A stretch of 64,000 nucleotides of DNA from CG2-30-36-16 sp964372115. Lineage in GTDB: Bacteria; Bacteroidota; Ignavibacteria; Ignavibacteriales; Ignavibacteriaceae. Positions 16,471-26,313 of this stretch are shown here, one piece after another. Position 1 is the stretch's first letter. Each line of letters starts with the position of its first letter. The DNA lies in NCBI GenBank assembly GCA_964372115.1, contig CAYJPN010000006.1:124001-188000 (forward strand). The letters are read 5' to 3'. The notes under the pieces are model-generated. The model was not told where the DNA came from, did not search any database, and saw only the letters and a list, made by a program, of their open reading frames with translations. A program made the translations under genes and the position numbers.

Positions 16471-17898
16471 ATGGCTAAAACATTATCGAAATCGGAAATG
16501 GTGCTAAAATTTATAAAAGACAAAAATATTCAATTTGTAGATATGAAGTTTATGGACTTCCCCGGTCAGTGGCAGCACTTTACTGTTCCGGTAAGTCAGT
16601 TTGATGCCGGCTCGTTTGAGGATGGCTTTGGATTCGACGGTTCATCACTTCGCGGATGGAAAGCAATAAACGAAAGCGATATGCTTATTATCCCCGACGC
16701 AGAAACAATGTTTTTTGATCCCTTTATTGAAGCGCCGACAATAAGTCTTATATGCGATGTTTACGAACCCGCAACAAAAGAAAAATACAGCCGTTGCCCG
16801 AGAAATATTGTGCAGAAAGCTCAAGCTTTTCTCGTTTCAACCGGTATTGCCGATACTGTTTATTTCGGTCCGGAAGCTGAGTTTTTTATCTTTGATGATG
16901 TCCGCTTCGATTCGAAACCAAATGGATGTTTTTATATGGTCGATTCGGTTGAAGGAAGATGGAACAGCGGTAAAGAGGAAGCCCCGAATCTCGGGTATAA
17001 ACCGCGCTACAAAGAAGGATACTTTCCTGTACCGCCAACAGATCATTTGATGGATTTGCGTAACGAGATGGTGCAAAATTTAATTGAGTGCGGTATTGAC
17101 GTAGAAGCTCAGCATCACGAAGTTGCAAGCGGCGGACAGTGCGAAATCGATCTTCGTTTTCAGCCTATACTAAAAGCAGCCGATCAGCTTTTAATGTTCA
17201 AATATATTGTAAAAAATACGGCTCATAAAAACGGGCGCACAGTAACGTATATGCCCAAACCAATTGTCGGCGATAACGGGAGCGGCATGCACGTGCATAC
17301 AAGTTTGTGGAAAAAAGGCAAACCGCTTTTTGCAGGCAACGGCTATGCCGGGTTAAGTGAAATGGCGTTGTATTTTATCGGTGGACTGTTAAAACATGCC
17401 GCTTCGTTAATTGCGTTTACAAACCCCACTACCAATTCGTTTAAGCGTCTCGTTCCCGGTTTTGAAGCGCCTGTAAATCTTGCTTATTCTCAGCGTAACC
17501 GAAGCGCGGCAATACGCATACCGATGTACTCTAACAGTCCGAAAGCAAAACGCGTTGAGTTCAGATGCCCCGATCCGTCAAGCAATCCTTATCTTGCGTT
17601 CTCCGCAATTTTGATGGCTGGCTTAGACGGTATATTAAACCGTATCGATCCCGGTGATCCGCTTGACAAAGACATTTACGATATGGCGCCTGAGGAATTA
17701 AAAAATGTTCCTTCAACACCGGGCAGTTTGAATGAAGCTTTAAAAGCTCTTGCAGAAGATCATGAATATCTTTTAAGAGGAGATGTGTTTACTGAAGATG
17801 TAATTGACACATGGATAAAATATAAAGTTGAAAGAGAAATAAAACCGATGGCGCTGCAGCCGCATCCATACGAGTTTAATTTATATTATGACGTTTAG
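16471..17898 (+). CDS. glnA: Glutamine synthetase type I
   Basis: The 475-residue enzyme condenses ammonia with glutamate using ATP. The beta-grasp N-terminus (FVDMKFMDFPGQWQHFTVP) and the signature FDGSSLRGW are present. Metal and substrate sites are also present: GPEAEFFIFD, then VASGGQCEIDLRF and NGSGMHVHTSLWK. The loop KRLVPGFEAPVNLAYSQRNR is intact. The region containing the adenylylated Tyr of E. coli GlnA appears as DIYDMAPEELKNVP with a Tyr retained, so adenylylation control is possible but unproven. GGAG precedes ATG 16471. Transcription ends at a good terminator just downstream, and the Lrp-family gene lies immediately upstream. Confidence 0.98.
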   Translation: MAKTLSKSEMVLKFIKDKNIQFVDMKFMDFPGQWQHFTVPVSQFDAGSFEDGFGFDGSSLRGWKAINESDMLIIPDAETMFFDPFIEAPTISLICDVYEPATKEKYSRCPRNIVQKAQAFLVSTGIADTVYFGPEAEFFIFDDVRFDSKPNGCFYMVDSVEGRWNSGKEEAPNLGYKPRYKEGYFPVPPTDHLMDLRNEMVQNLIECGIDVEAQHHEVASGGQCEIDLRFQPILKAADQLLMFKYIVKNTAHKNGRTVTYMPKPIVGDNGSGMHVHTSLWKKGKPLFAGNGYAGLSEMALYFIGGLLKHAASLIAFTNPTTNSFKRLVPGFEAPVNLAYSQRNRSAAIRIPMYSNSPKAKRVEFRCPDPSSNPYLAFSAILMAGLDGILNRIDPGDPLDKDIYDMAPEELKNVPSTPGSLNEALKALAEDHEYLLRGDVFTEDVIDTWIKYKVEREIKPMALQPHPYEFNLYYDV

Positions 17899-17922
17899 TG
17901 ACGTGGTGAATAGATAGAGACC

Positions 17923-17944
17923 AGCAGAATAATTTTATTCTGCT
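17923..17944 (+). other. Inverted repeat between glnA stop and terminator
   Basis: AGCAGAATAATTTTATTCTGCT forms a near-perfect hairpin 25 bp after the glnA stop and directly precedes the terminator hairpin. It may protect the 3' end of the transcript. Confidence 0.55.
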
Positions 17945-17945
17945 T

Positions 17946-17974
17946 AAGCCGGTGTTTACACGCCGGCTTTTTTT
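17946..17974 (+). terminator. Rho-independent terminator after glnA
   Basis: The stem AAGCCGG/CCGGCTT, with additional TGT/ACA pairing inside, is followed by a run of seven Ts. Position and structure are those of an intrinsic terminator for lrp-glnA. Confidence 0.88.
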
Positions 17975-18110
17975 ATTTGCAGGGTGTTTCAATCCCAAAA
18001 CAAAAATACTGTTGAGGATATTATGTTGTTTCAGTTTCTGAATTAATTCCTTATTTGAAGTATATTTATTCTTAAAAATTTTAACATTAATATTTTTTGC
18101 TTGATAAATT

Positions 18111-21100
18111 ATGAGTCTTTTTCCCGGTATAATAAAAAACTTTTTTACACCAATAATTGCGCAAAGGGGTAAGAGTTATTTCAATTTTAAATTGGTTGAA
18201 AACTTCAGAATTATAGACGATTATTTTACAGCTACGGTCAGAGGCTCAAAAGACTATTTTGTAAAAATTGCTTTTGCAGAGGATCTTGAACCGATTGATA
18301 TGCAATGCACCTGCCCTTACTTTGATACCGCAGAGTGTAAACACCTGGCTGCATTTTTATACTATTTAAATGCTCTTGGCTATTTTGACCCAGAAAAAAA
18401 ATTGCACGAATTAAAGGAAACAGTTCAACAAACCTTTGATTTTGTACTCCCTTTTAACTTAAAAGAAACAAATTTTATTACGCATCTTTCACAAGAAGAA
18501 TTAGCAAAAAGAAAATTAGAGTCGGAAACCGCTGCGTTAAAATCCATTTTTTCCCCGTTTGTTTACAGCAAAAATCATTTGAGCAAAGAAAAGAAAGTTA
18601 TATTCAAAATGGGTTATGCTATTACAGCGGAACATTCAAGGTTATCAATAAAACCGGTAAGACAAAGGCTAAAAGAAGATGGAACCGTTTCTTCGGTAGA
18701 CACCGCTTCAAAAATTGATTATGATAACGTTATGCCTGTTAGTTTCGAAGAAAGAATATTACTCGACTATTTATCCGATCGTGGCTATGAGACGTATTAC
18801 TTTGGTTTTTATAATTCTTCAGCAGAGGAAATTAGACACAGAAACAGATTAGCCGAAATTCTTAATTTTCTTCCGGGCAAGGATGTATATTTATACAATT
18901 ATTATAAGTATGAAAAAGTTAACGTTTTACAAGCTGCGGCAAAAGCGCGTTTGCAAATTGAAGACGGCGGAAATAGTTTATCGATAAAATTAATAATTGA
19001 ATTCGAGGGTAATCAAATTACCTCTCCGGATGGGCTCATGCCGGTTCTCGATGATCCGCTTTGGGTTTTATTAAATAAAAATATTTTTAAGATAAACAAC
19101 CTTAGTTTCAGTCAATTTTTAGTCTTTTCCGAAAAAAAATTTTGTGTCGATATTCCAACCTGGTTTATAACAACTTTCGAAAACGATCTTCTTCCGAAGA
19201 TTGCATCAAGGCTTCCTATAATCTCCTCAAAATATGAGGTTGAAGAAATACACGCTACTCCGAAAAAAAAAATATTATTATCAGAAAACGATTCGAAGCT
19301 GCTTATTAAAATACAATTTGAATATACAGGCAACGAACTTGCTTATAACCCTGCAGAAGAGTTTACATCAATATTCAATAACGGTAAAATATTTACGGTA
19401 CATAGAGACAAGGAGTTTGAACAAACAGCTTATGAAAGTATCAAAACACTTTATGTAAAGGAGATAGAAGCGGGTGTTTTTACACCAAGACAGAAGCCTA
19501 TTGATTTTCTTCTTAACAATTTCGAAAGTTTAAAGGAAATGGGTTTTGAAATTTTAGGACAGGATAAATTAAAATCATTTAAAGTAAACACTGCTTTTCC
19601 AAAAGTTTCATTCAAAGTTACCTCCGGTATTGACTGGTTCGATTTGGATACAAAAATAGACTTTAATGGAACATCGGTAGCTTTTTCAGAATTAACCGTG
19701 GCAATAAAGAGTAAAAAACATTATGTTAAATTATCCGACGGCTCTACCGGAATTTTACCCTCGGAATGGATGGAAAAATTCAAGCACTCGCTTACTTTCG
19801 GCGAAGCGCACGAGTCTAAAATTCGTTTCTCTCATATTCAAGCACTTGCATTAGACTCGATAATTGAAGATACCGACAACTTTAAAGGAGATAAAATATT
19901 TAAAGATCGTGTAAAAAAACTTAAATCGTTTGAGAAACTTAAACATTGCGAGTTGCCTAAAAATTTTATCGGTACGCTTCGCGATTATCAAAAATCGGGT
20001 TTCGATTGGTTTTATTTTCTCAAAGAATATTCCTTCGGCGGTATACTTGCGGATGACATGGGGCTTGGAAAAACCATTCAGGCTATTTCACTTTTACTGA
20101 AAGAAAAAGCGGAAAACAAAAAATACACTAACCTTATAATTACCCCTACTTCTGTAGTGTTTAATTGGATTGATGAAATAAGCAAATTTGCACCTTCTCT
20201 TTCTGTTTTAAACCATACCGGTATTGAGAGAGTTAAAGGCAACGAACAACATCTAAACAATTACGATGTTGTAATAACAAGTTATGGTGTTACATTGCGC
20301 GATTATAAGTTTCTTAGCGGTTTCCAATTTCATTATATCATTTTAGATGAATCGCAGAAAATCAAAAATCCTCTTTCCAAAACCGGTAAAGCAGTACGAA
20401 ACCTAAAGTCAGGTTATCGGCTATGTTTAACAGGAACACCTATTGAAAACAACTTAACGGAATTATGGTCGCAGATGACATTCTTAAACCCCGGGCTGCT
20501 TGGTTCATATAAAAAATTCACCGAATCTTTTGTTAAGGGTATTCAAAAAAGCGAGAATGCAAACGCAACAGACATACTAAAAAAAACTATTTATCCTTTT
20601 GTATTGCGGCGTACCAAGGATTTGGTTGCCAAAGAGCTGCCTCCAAAAAGCGAATCAATTCACTATTGCGAAATGGAAAAAGATCAGGCTCGATTTTATA
20701 ATTTGTGGAAAGACTCCATTCGTTACGAAATTATGAAAGAGATAGAAACCAAGGGAATTAAAAAAAGCGGTTTTAAAGTTTTGGAGGGATTGCTTCGGCT
20801 TAGGCAAATTTGCAATCACCCGGTTTTAGTGGATGGCAGTTACAAAAAGAAGTCGAGCAAATTTGAGGAATTCAAAGCAATGATTACTAAAGTTGTTGCA
20901 GAAGGGCACAAAATTCTTATCTTTTCGCAGTTTGTTCAAATGTTAGAAATTATGAGAGAGTACCTCGATAAAGAACAAATTAAATATGAATTTCTTACTG
21001 GAAGAACAACAAATAGAGAGGAGCGTATAAAGAATTTTAAAGAAACAGATGGAATAAAAATCTTTTTAATTAGTTTGAAAGCCGGCGGTTTCGGGTTAAA

Positions 21101-21359
21101 CTTAACAGAAGCCGACTATGTTTTTCATTACGACCCGTGGTGGAATCCGGCAGTTGAAAACCAGGCTACCGACCGGGCTCACCGTATCGGTCAGAATAAG
21201 CATGTGTTCGTTTACAAATTTATTACTAAAGATACTATCGAAGAAAAAATACTTCGCCTGCAGGAAAAGAAGAAAAGATTAGTTGAAGAAATTATTGCAA
21301 CCGATTCTCATCTGTTAAAGAATCTTACCAAAGAAGATATTAACATGCTGTTTGAATAA
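18111..21359 (+). CDS. SNF2-family DEAD/DEAH helicase with SWIM zinc finger
   Basis: The 1082-residue protein begins with a SWIM zinc finger (CTCPYFDTAECKHL; Cys66, Cys68, Cys76, His78). A long, poorly conserved middle region follows, then a SNF2 ATPase: Walker A in DDMGLGKTIQA near residue 650, box II as DESQ near 746, and TGTPIENNL. The C-terminal helicase lobe has SLKAGGFGLNLTEADYVFHY and DRAHRIGQ. Such bacterial Swi2/Snf2 proteins are DNA translocases, often linked to RapA-like roles or DNA repair. The specific target is unknown. It appears monocistronic, after the glnA terminator. No nuclease or methylase partner is adjacent, so a DISARM-like or similar defence role is not supported. Confidence 0.95.
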   Translation: MSLFPGIIKNFFTPIIAQRGKSYFNFKLVENFRIIDDYFTATVRGSKDYFVKIAFAEDLEPIDMQCTCPYFDTAECKHLAAFLYYLNALGYFDPEKKLHELKETVQQTFDFVLPFNLKETNFITHLSQEELAKRKLESETAALKSIFSPFVYSKNHLSKEKKVIFKMGYAITAEHSRLSIKPVRQRLKEDGTVSSVDTASKIDYDNVMPVSFEERILLDYLSDRGYETYYFGFYNSSAEEIRHRNRLAEILNFLPGKDVYLYNYYKYEKVNVLQAAAKARLQIEDGGNSLSIKLIIEFEGNQITSPDGLMPVLDDPLWVLLNKNIFKINNLSFSQFLVFSEKKFCVDIPTWFITTFENDLLPKIASRLPIISSKYEVEEIHATPKKKILLSENDSKLLIKIQFEYTGNELAYNPAEEFTSIFNNGKIFTVHRDKEFEQTAYESIKTLYVKEIEAGVFTPRQKPIDFLLNNFESLKEMGFEILGQDKLKSFKVNTAFPKVSFKVTSGIDWFDLDTKIDFNGTSVAFSELTVAIKSKKHYVKLSDGSTGILPSEWMEKFKHSLTFGEAHESKIRFSHIQALALDSIIEDTDNFKGDKIFKDRVKKLKSFEKLKHCELPKNFIGTLRDYQKSGFDWFYFLKEYSFGGILADDMGLGKTIQAISLLLKEKAENKKYTNLIITPTSVVFNWIDEISKFAPSLSVLNHTGIERVKGNEQHLNNYDVVITSYGVTLRDYKFLSGFQFHYIILDESQKIKNPLSKTGKAVRNLKSGYRLCLTGTPIENNLTELWSQMTFLNPGLLGSYKKFTESFVKGIQKSENANATDILKKTIYPFVLRRTKDLVAKELPPKSESIHYCEMEKDQARFYNLWKDSIRYEIMKEIETKGIKKSGFKVLEGLLRLRQICNHPVLVDGSYKKKSSKFEEFKAMITKVVAEGHKILIFSQFVQMLEIMREYLDKEQIKYEFLTGRTTNREERIKNFKETDGIKIFLISLKAGGFGLNLTEADYVFHYDPWWNPAVENQATDRAHRIGQNKHVFVYKFITKDTIEEKILRLQEKKKRLVEEIIATDSHLLKNLTKEDINMLFE

Positions 21360-21623
21360 GTAACTTTACGCAAAAGAATTGACAACGGAGTAAAACTAAA
21401 ACTTCATTGCGAAAGCATGAATGCATGGTTTGGATTCAATTTATTTAACACTTAAATAATCTCTATGCAGTCATCAAACCATTCAATATTGCCGGGTGAT
21501 TAACTCTATATCCGACAATAAATATTGATCGATATGCTTCTGTTAATAAAGTAAAAGTGCGAATTGGATTTGCTAAAATAATAGCAATATAGATGTAATC
21601 GGGTAAAATTTGTAATCTTATTT

Positions 21624-22802
21624 TCACTCAAACTTAATTTTAATATTCACAATCTCAGAGCGGCTGCCGATGCGCACCGGCGGGCCCCATGTGCCGACGC
21701 CAGAAGAAACATAATAATGCGTGTTACCTTTTTTTAGATATCCCCAACTCATTTCATAAATGGCATTGGTAATTAAATTGATAGGAAACATCTGTCCGTG
21801 ATGTGTATGCCCCGAAAGCTGCAAGGTAACATTATTGTTCATTGCTTCTTCAAGATGCATTGGCGTATGGTCTAACAATATTATCGGGAAATTTTTATTA
21901 ACATCATGAAGCACCTCACCAATAGTTTTTCTTTTGCTTCTTGAAAAACTATTTTTACTTCTGTCCTCGCGGGCAGAAAGATAAAACTTATTGTCTATTT
22001 TTATTGACATATCCCGCAAAACATTCACTCCATGTTCCTGCAGATATTCTACACTTTGCTTTACCCCGGTTATAAACTCGTGATTTCCGGTTGAAGCATA
22101 AACGCCATACTTTGCACTAAGTTTTTCCAAAGTTTTCCCGACCTCCATTCTGTCGAGTATTGTTGCTTTTTCATCTACAATATCACCGGGCAGAAGTATA
22201 ATATCGGGTTTAAGTGAGTTTATCTTTTCCACAATCTGCATTAATAATTTTCCATCGTTCACAGGAGTTATGTGAAAATCGGATCCCATTACAATATTTA
22301 AACTTTTAATATCGGCATCCCTTTTTGCGGCGGTTACCTCAACTGTTCTTATGCTTATTTTTCGTGTGTTCAAATAACCGGCAAACACAATAACGCATGT
22401 TGAGATGAGCACAACTGAAAAAGTTACAATTTTTGTAAGTGCAATATTATTTGTTATGAAATCTGGGAAAAACGGTAGCATATAATTCACAAGCCGGAGA
22501 AGGTCAATAAATACAATCCACAGAAAAAAGTAGAGCATAAATGCAAACCATAGCGAACCAATCCAGAGTAAAATATCGTATAAACCTTCCGGAAGTTTCT
22601 CATTAGCAAATCTGGTTAAAATGTAAGATAAAGCGGCAACTATAAAAACAACAGTGTAAATTGTTTTTAATAACGGATAAGCGGATAACGCCTGCAATCC
22701 TCTAAAAATAAGGTAGAAGTTTGCACTGCCGTAAACGACAAAAAATATTATAAAAAATAAAGCCATTGTTTTTCTTAGTTTTAAGGTGTTGTTGATAAAC
22801 AT
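21624..22802 (-). CDS. Membrane-anchored metallophosphoesterase
   Basis: The 392-residue protein has an N-terminal membrane part with about four hydrophobic helices (residues ~12-165; ALFFIIFFVVYGSANFYLIF). A calcineurin-like phosphoesterase domain follows with the full metal-ligand set: SDFHITP (DxH), LPGDIVDE (GD), TGNHEF (GNHE), DHTPMH and SGHTHHGQ (GHxH). It resembles the YkuE/YaeI group of membrane-associated phosphoesterases, whose lipid or nucleotide substrates vary. The substrate here is unknown. It starts at ATG 22802 and is transcribed away from the carbonic anhydrase upstream, with a 210-bp gap. Confidence 0.93.
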   Translation of the reverse strand: MFINNTLKLRKTMALFFIIFFVVYGSANFYLIFRGLQALSAYPLLKTIYTVVFIVAALSYILTRFANEKLPEGLYDILLWIGSLWFAFMLYFFLWIVFIDLLRLVNYMLPFFPDFITNNIALTKIVTFSVVLISTCVIVFAGYLNTRKISIRTVEVTAAKRDADIKSLNIVMGSDFHITPVNDGKLLMQIVEKINSLKPDIILLPGDIVDEKATILDRMEVGKTLEKLSAKYGVYASTGNHEFITGVKQSVEYLQEHGVNVLRDMSIKIDNKFYLSAREDRSKNSFSRSKRKTIGEVLHDVNKNFPIILLDHTPMHLEEAMNNNVTLQLSGHTHHGQMFPINLITNAIYEMSWGYLKKGNTHYYVSSGVGTWGPPVRIGSRSEIVNIKIKFE

Positions 22803-23012
22803 AAAATCCAGGGTTAAAGTTTCATCATAAAGGATTAAATATTTGCTGGCAATTTACAAAAAAAGAACAAGTTGCTTATTAAATCTTTTTTCAATTTTTA
22901 CAAAATAAAAAATTATTATCGCCAAAATTTTTTCGGCATTCGATGAGTATGATTCTACTTTGCAATTTAAGATTGGCGAAGCAAAAACTTTTTTATTTAC
23001 GAACATTGTTAT

Positions 23013-23552
23013 TCATATATTTTCACTCAACTGATATAACCGATTATCCTCAACGCGATATAAGAGAGGGGCTACTTGTATCCCGGGGTAATTAATTCTC
23101 AATCGTTTTGACTCATCAATTGCGAATTTTTTTTCTTCATATATCTCAAATATCGGGGCGTAATGGTCGAAGTGCTCTTTCGCTTTTGCCTTACTCCAGC
23201 CGACATTTTTTTCCAACCCTTCAATGAACTTATCACGCTTTTTACTTAATCCCACCATACCGCATTGCGTGTGAGCAATTAAAGCAATTGTTTTAACCTC
23301 TCCGATGGCAATTGCAAACGAAACTTTAAATTCGCTGAATTTCAGATTGCCGCCGCCCGATCTAATTATAAACGAAAAATTGTTCGGAATTTTTAATTGT
23401 TTCCTGTTATCCATACACATGCTCACCAAAAGCTGTGGTTTTTCATGCTCTTCAAAAGCCCGACCAAGGTTATGATACTCTAATAATAATCCGATGGGTG
23501 TATTCCGGTATTCTTCAAAAATATCTTCCGATTTATTTACCTCTATAATCAT
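23013..23552 (-). CDS. Beta-class carbonic anhydrase family protein
   Basis: The 179-residue protein has the zinc-binding residues of beta-carbonic anhydrases: CMDNR (Cys46, Asp48, Arg50) and HTQCG (His94, Cys97). RSGGG replaces the usual RNAGG. It would interconvert CO2 and bicarbonate. It is somewhat short, and the region between the histidine motif and the C-terminus (NVGWSKAKAKEHFDHYAPI) is not typical, so it may be a divergent subgroup with another activity. The gene uses ATG 23552 with GGAGAT upstream and stands alone between the phosphoesterase and a divergent lipoprotein operon. Confidence 0.85.
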   Translation of the reverse strand: MIIEVNKSEDIFEEYRNTPIGLLLEYHNLGRAFEEHEKPQLLVSMCMDNRKQLKIPNNFSFIIRSGGGNLKFSEFKVSFAIAIGEVKTIALIAHTQCGMVGLSKKRDKFIEGLEKNVGWSKAKAKEHFDHYAPIFEIYEEKKFAIDESKRLRINYPGIQVAPLLYRVEDNRLYQLSENI

Positions 23553-23977
23553 TTACAACGATCTCCAGTCAATTTATTGATTTTTCTATTTCTCATATTT
23601 TTTATAGCATTGCCGGCGTTAAAATTAAAACTCAGAACAAAACATAAAACTTATTTTGGTCCATTTTCGATAAAAATTACTTAAGAAATTATCTAATAAG
23701 AATAAATTTTGTAGTTACCCTTTCATTATAATAAAATATAAAATAAAAATTCAAGATTTTATCATCAATAAAAAATTGCATTTTCTCATTTCTCTCTTAA
23801 AGTTATCTATGTAGGGAATTATTAACGCTCTTCTCTTTTATCTTCATATTATTTGAAGCCCCATTAATCATCCATATAACATCTTATAAGCTTAATAAGA
23901 TGTTGGTGGAATGTTTCATATTAATTCGGTTAATTTATATTTTCGCAGCATAATAAAAATATTATATTGGAGCAGTC
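23553..23977. other. Divergent intergenic region
   Basis: 425 AT-rich base pairs separate the carbonic anhydrase gene from the divergent lipoprotein operon. The one clear structure is the inverted repeat at 23878-23904. A short open frame beginning at 23911 overlaps the lipoprotein gene in another frame and has no coding character. Confidence 0.6.
23878..23904 (+). promoter_or_regulatory. Perfect 10-bp inverted repeat, candidate operator
   Basis: AACATCTTAT and ATAAGATGTT flank a 7-bp AAGCTTA centre, about 74 bp before the GTG start of the lipoprotein gene. No T-run follows, so it is not a good terminator. Size and position fit a dimeric repressor site for the lipoprotein-AKR-CDF-AEC operon. 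Confidence 0.5.
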
Positions 23978-24373
23978 GTGAAATTCAAATTTGTTGTCTT
24001 GTCTTCTTTTATGTTATTAATAATTTTATTTGCAGGATGCAGCGAAAGCCCTGGCGAAAAAGAATTATCGGAACAAAAATCTTTAATGGCAGAGTGTCAG
24101 GCTGCAGGCACCATGGCTCAAGTATTTTACAAAAAATCAAGTGAAGACTCCGGGGTAAAAAGTTTTTTAAAGTTTGAAATTCCAAGTATAATTAAATCAG
24201 AATCGAGCGGACCTTTTGCTTTAAAAAATTCTCGCGGAACAATTCGAATTATTGATAAACAAAAAGACGTTGTTACAATCGAAGGTCGACCGCTTGAAAG
24301 CAGAAATTATAAATGGATCATTGTTACTACAGTTACTCCCTTTTCAGTGGTAACGGAAGTGAATGAAAAATAA
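23978..24373 (+). CDS. Small lipoprotein of unknown function
   Basis: The 131-residue protein has a lipoprotein signal peptide: KFKFVVLSSFMLLIILFAGC, with the lipobox LFAGC and lipidated Cys21. The mature part is short and polar (ECQAAGTMAQVFYKKSSEDS) with a beta-rich C-terminus (GTIRIIDKQKDVVTIEGRPL). No family is recognised. It starts with GTG 23978, with GGAG 5 bp upstream, and lies 11 bp before the aldo/keto reductase. It is probably the first gene of a four-gene operon. Confidence 0.8.
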   Translation: MKFKFVVLSSFMLLIILFAGCSESPGEKELSEQKSLMAECQAAGTMAQVFYKKSSEDSGVKSFLKFEIPSIIKSESSGPFALKNSRGTIRIIDKQKDVVTIEGRPLESRNYKWIIVTTVTPFSVVTEVNEK

Positions 24374-24384
24374 AGGAGCATAAA

Positions 24385-25371
24385 ATGGAAAAAAGAAAAT
24401 TAGGAAGAAACGGACTTGAAGTTTCAAAAATAGGTTTGGGATGTATGGGCATGTCGGAGTTTTACGGAGAAGCAGACGATACCGAATCTTTAAAAGTTTT
24501 ACATCGTGCACTGGAACTTGGAATAAACTTTTGGGACACCTCGGATATGTACGGTCCGTTTAAGAATGAAATATTACTTTCGAAAGCGCTGATAAACAAA
24601 CGCTCCGAAGTTGTTCTTGCAACAAAGTTTGGAATTGTACGCGATGCACAAACCGGAGCGCGTTCGATAAACGGCAGACCTGAGTATGTAGCTGCCTCGT
24701 GTGATGCTTCTTTGAAACGATTACAGACAGATTACATAGATTTATATTACCAGCACAGGGTCGACCCCAATGTACCGATTGAAGATACAATAGGTGCGAT
24801 GGCTGAATTAGTAAAAACTGGTAAGGTTCGTTTTCTCGGGATGTCGGAAGCCGCACCGAAGACTATTCGTCGTGCACACACAGTTCATCCAATAAGTGTG
24901 CTGCAAACCGAATATTCATTGTGGACAAGGGACCCTGAGCTGGAAATAATTCCGACATTAAAAGAATTAGGTATTGGTTTTGTACCATACAGTCCTTTGG
25001 GAAGAGGATTTTTAACCGGCAAAATTAATTCTGTTGATGATCTATCAAAAGACGATTTCAGAAGACTCTCGCCTCGTTTTCAGGAAGAAAACTTTTCAAA
25101 AAATATGCAGCTCGTTAACAGTGTAAAAACAATGGCGCAGAAAAAAGGAGTTACACCCGGACAAATTGTACTTGCATGGGTGCTAGCAAAAGGAAATGAC
25201 TTTGCTCCGATACCCGGAACAAAAAGAATAAAATATCTCGAAGAAAATGCCGCCGCCGGAGATATCGAATTAACGATAAATGATATAAAACATCTTGACG
25301 ATATTTTCCCGTCTGGCGCCGCATCCGGTTTACGCTATCCCGAAGCCGCTATGAAATCAGTAAACTTATAA
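24385..25371 (+). CDS. Aldo/keto reductase
   Basis: The 328-residue TIM-barrel oxidoreductase has the full catalytic tetrad: Asp51 and Tyr56 in WDTSDMYGP, Lys81 in ATKFG, and His124 in YQHRVDP. The NADPH-binding end carries IPGTKRIKYLEENA. The N-terminus (RKLGRNGLEVSKIGLGCMGM) is typical of the AKR13/YhdN-like group. It reduces aldehydes or ketones; the substrate cannot be read from sequence. AAAGGAGC precedes ATG 24385. It is flanked by the lipoprotein gene (11 bp) and the CDF transporter (13 bp), indicating co-transcription. Confidence 0.96.
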   Translation: MEKRKLGRNGLEVSKIGLGCMGMSEFYGEADDTESLKVLHRALELGINFWDTSDMYGPFKNEILLSKALINKRSEVVLATKFGIVRDAQTGARSINGRPEYVAASCDASLKRLQTDYIDLYYQHRVDPNVPIEDTIGAMAELVKTGKVRFLGMSEAAPKTIRRAHTVHPISVLQTEYSLWTRDPELEIIPTLKELGIGFVPYSPLGRGFLTGKINSVDDLSKDDFRRLSPRFQEENFSKNMQLVNSVKTMAQKKGVTPGQIVLAWVLAKGNDFAPIPGTKRIKYLEENAAAGDIELTINDIKHLDDIFPSGAASGLRYPEAAMKSVNL

Positions 25372-25384
25372 ATTTGATTTATTT

Positions 25385-26305
25385 ATGGTGGTAAATAGTA
25401 ATCGGGCAGATGAAGCAAAAAGAGTTACCTGGATTGGTTTCTGGGCAAATTTAATATTAACTGTGTTAAAGTTTTTCGCAGGTATATTCGGTAATAGTGC
25501 TGCAATGATTGCCGATGCAGTCCATTCGTTATCCGATTTTATTACAGATCTGATTGTAATTTTCAGTTTTCGTATTGTTAACGAGCCTGCCGATGAAACA
25601 CACGATTATGGTCATGGTAAGTTTGAAACTCTTGCCAGCCTTCTTGTAGGCTTTGCTCTTCTAATTGTGGCAGCGGGAATTTTATGGGCAAGCGTCGATA
25701 GAATAATCGGAATAATTAGTGGCAATGTTATTCCAAAACCAGGGGCTATCACTCTGCTCGCCGCGGCTATATCTATCGTTGTAAAAGAAATATTGTATGA
25801 GTACCAGGTTGTTGTTGGAAAAAAAATAAACAGCAAGGCTATTATTGCAAACGCTTGGCATCACCGCTCGGATGCATTTTCATCGGTGGCTACATTGCTC
25901 GGCATCGGCGGCGCAATTTTTCTTGGAGAAGACTGGCGCATTTTAGACCCCGCAGCAGCGGTTATTGTAAGCTTTTTAATTATAAAAGTTGGTTATGATA
26001 TTGGTTGGGATAGTATAAAAGAACTTCTTGAGTTTTCGCTGGGCGGCGAAGAGAAAGAAAAAATTTTTCAAATTATGAGAAACGTAAAAGGGGTTATTAA
26101 CCCGCACAATCTTCGTACCCGCAGGGTTGGCAGTTATCCGGTTATCGATATTCATATTGAAGTTTTAAGTTCACTGACCATTGAAGAAGCACACAATATA
26201 GCCGATGAAGTAGAACGTCAGGTAAAACAGCAGTATGCGGAAGAAGCAGTAATTTATGTTCATGTTGACCCGGAGAACCAGGTTGATCCCGAAGATGAGG
26301 TCTGA
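25385..26305 (+). CDS. Cation diffusion facilitator family transporter
   Basis: The 306-residue inner-membrane cation/proton antiporter resembles FieF/ZitB. Six hydrophobic helices are visible in the first ~215 residues. Metal-site motifs are ADAVHSLSDFITD (HxxxD) and AWHHRSDAFSS (HxxxD), with the DYGHGKFETLA loop typical of FieF. The C-terminal cytoplasmic dimerisation domain ends near residue 295 (VIYVHVDPENQ). Likely substrates are Zn2+ or Fe2+. It lies 13 bp after the aldo/keto reductase and 8 bp before the AEC carrier. Confidence 0.96.
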   Translation: MVVNSNRADEAKRVTWIGFWANLILTVLKFFAGIFGNSAAMIADAVHSLSDFITDLIVIFSFRIVNEPADETHDYGHGKFETLASLLVGFALLIVAAGILWASVDRIIGIISGNVIPKPGAITLLAAAISIVVKEILYEYQVVVGKKINSKAIIANAWHHRSDAFSSVATLLGIGGAIFLGEDWRILDPAAAVIVSFLIIKVGYDIGWDSIKELLEFSLGGEEKEKIFQIMRNVKGVINPHNLRTRRVGSYPVIDIHIEVLSSLTIEEAHNIADEVERQVKQQYAEEAVIYVHVDPENQVDPEDEV

Positions 26306-26313
26306 CTTTTTTT

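Noticed and set aside
18111..21359. SNF2 helicase as part of a phage-defence system
   Set aside because: No methylase, nuclease or phospholipase-D partner is adjacent, and the gene stands alone after a terminator.
22913..22943. Sigma-28 promoter before the metallophosphoesterase
   Set aside because: GGCGATAA is present on the minus strand, but the -35 at 15 bp is CGAA, a poor match.
23911..24144. 77-codon frame overlapping the lipoprotein gene
   Set aside because: The lipoprotein frame has a clean signal peptide, lipobox and ribosome binding site; this frame has none.
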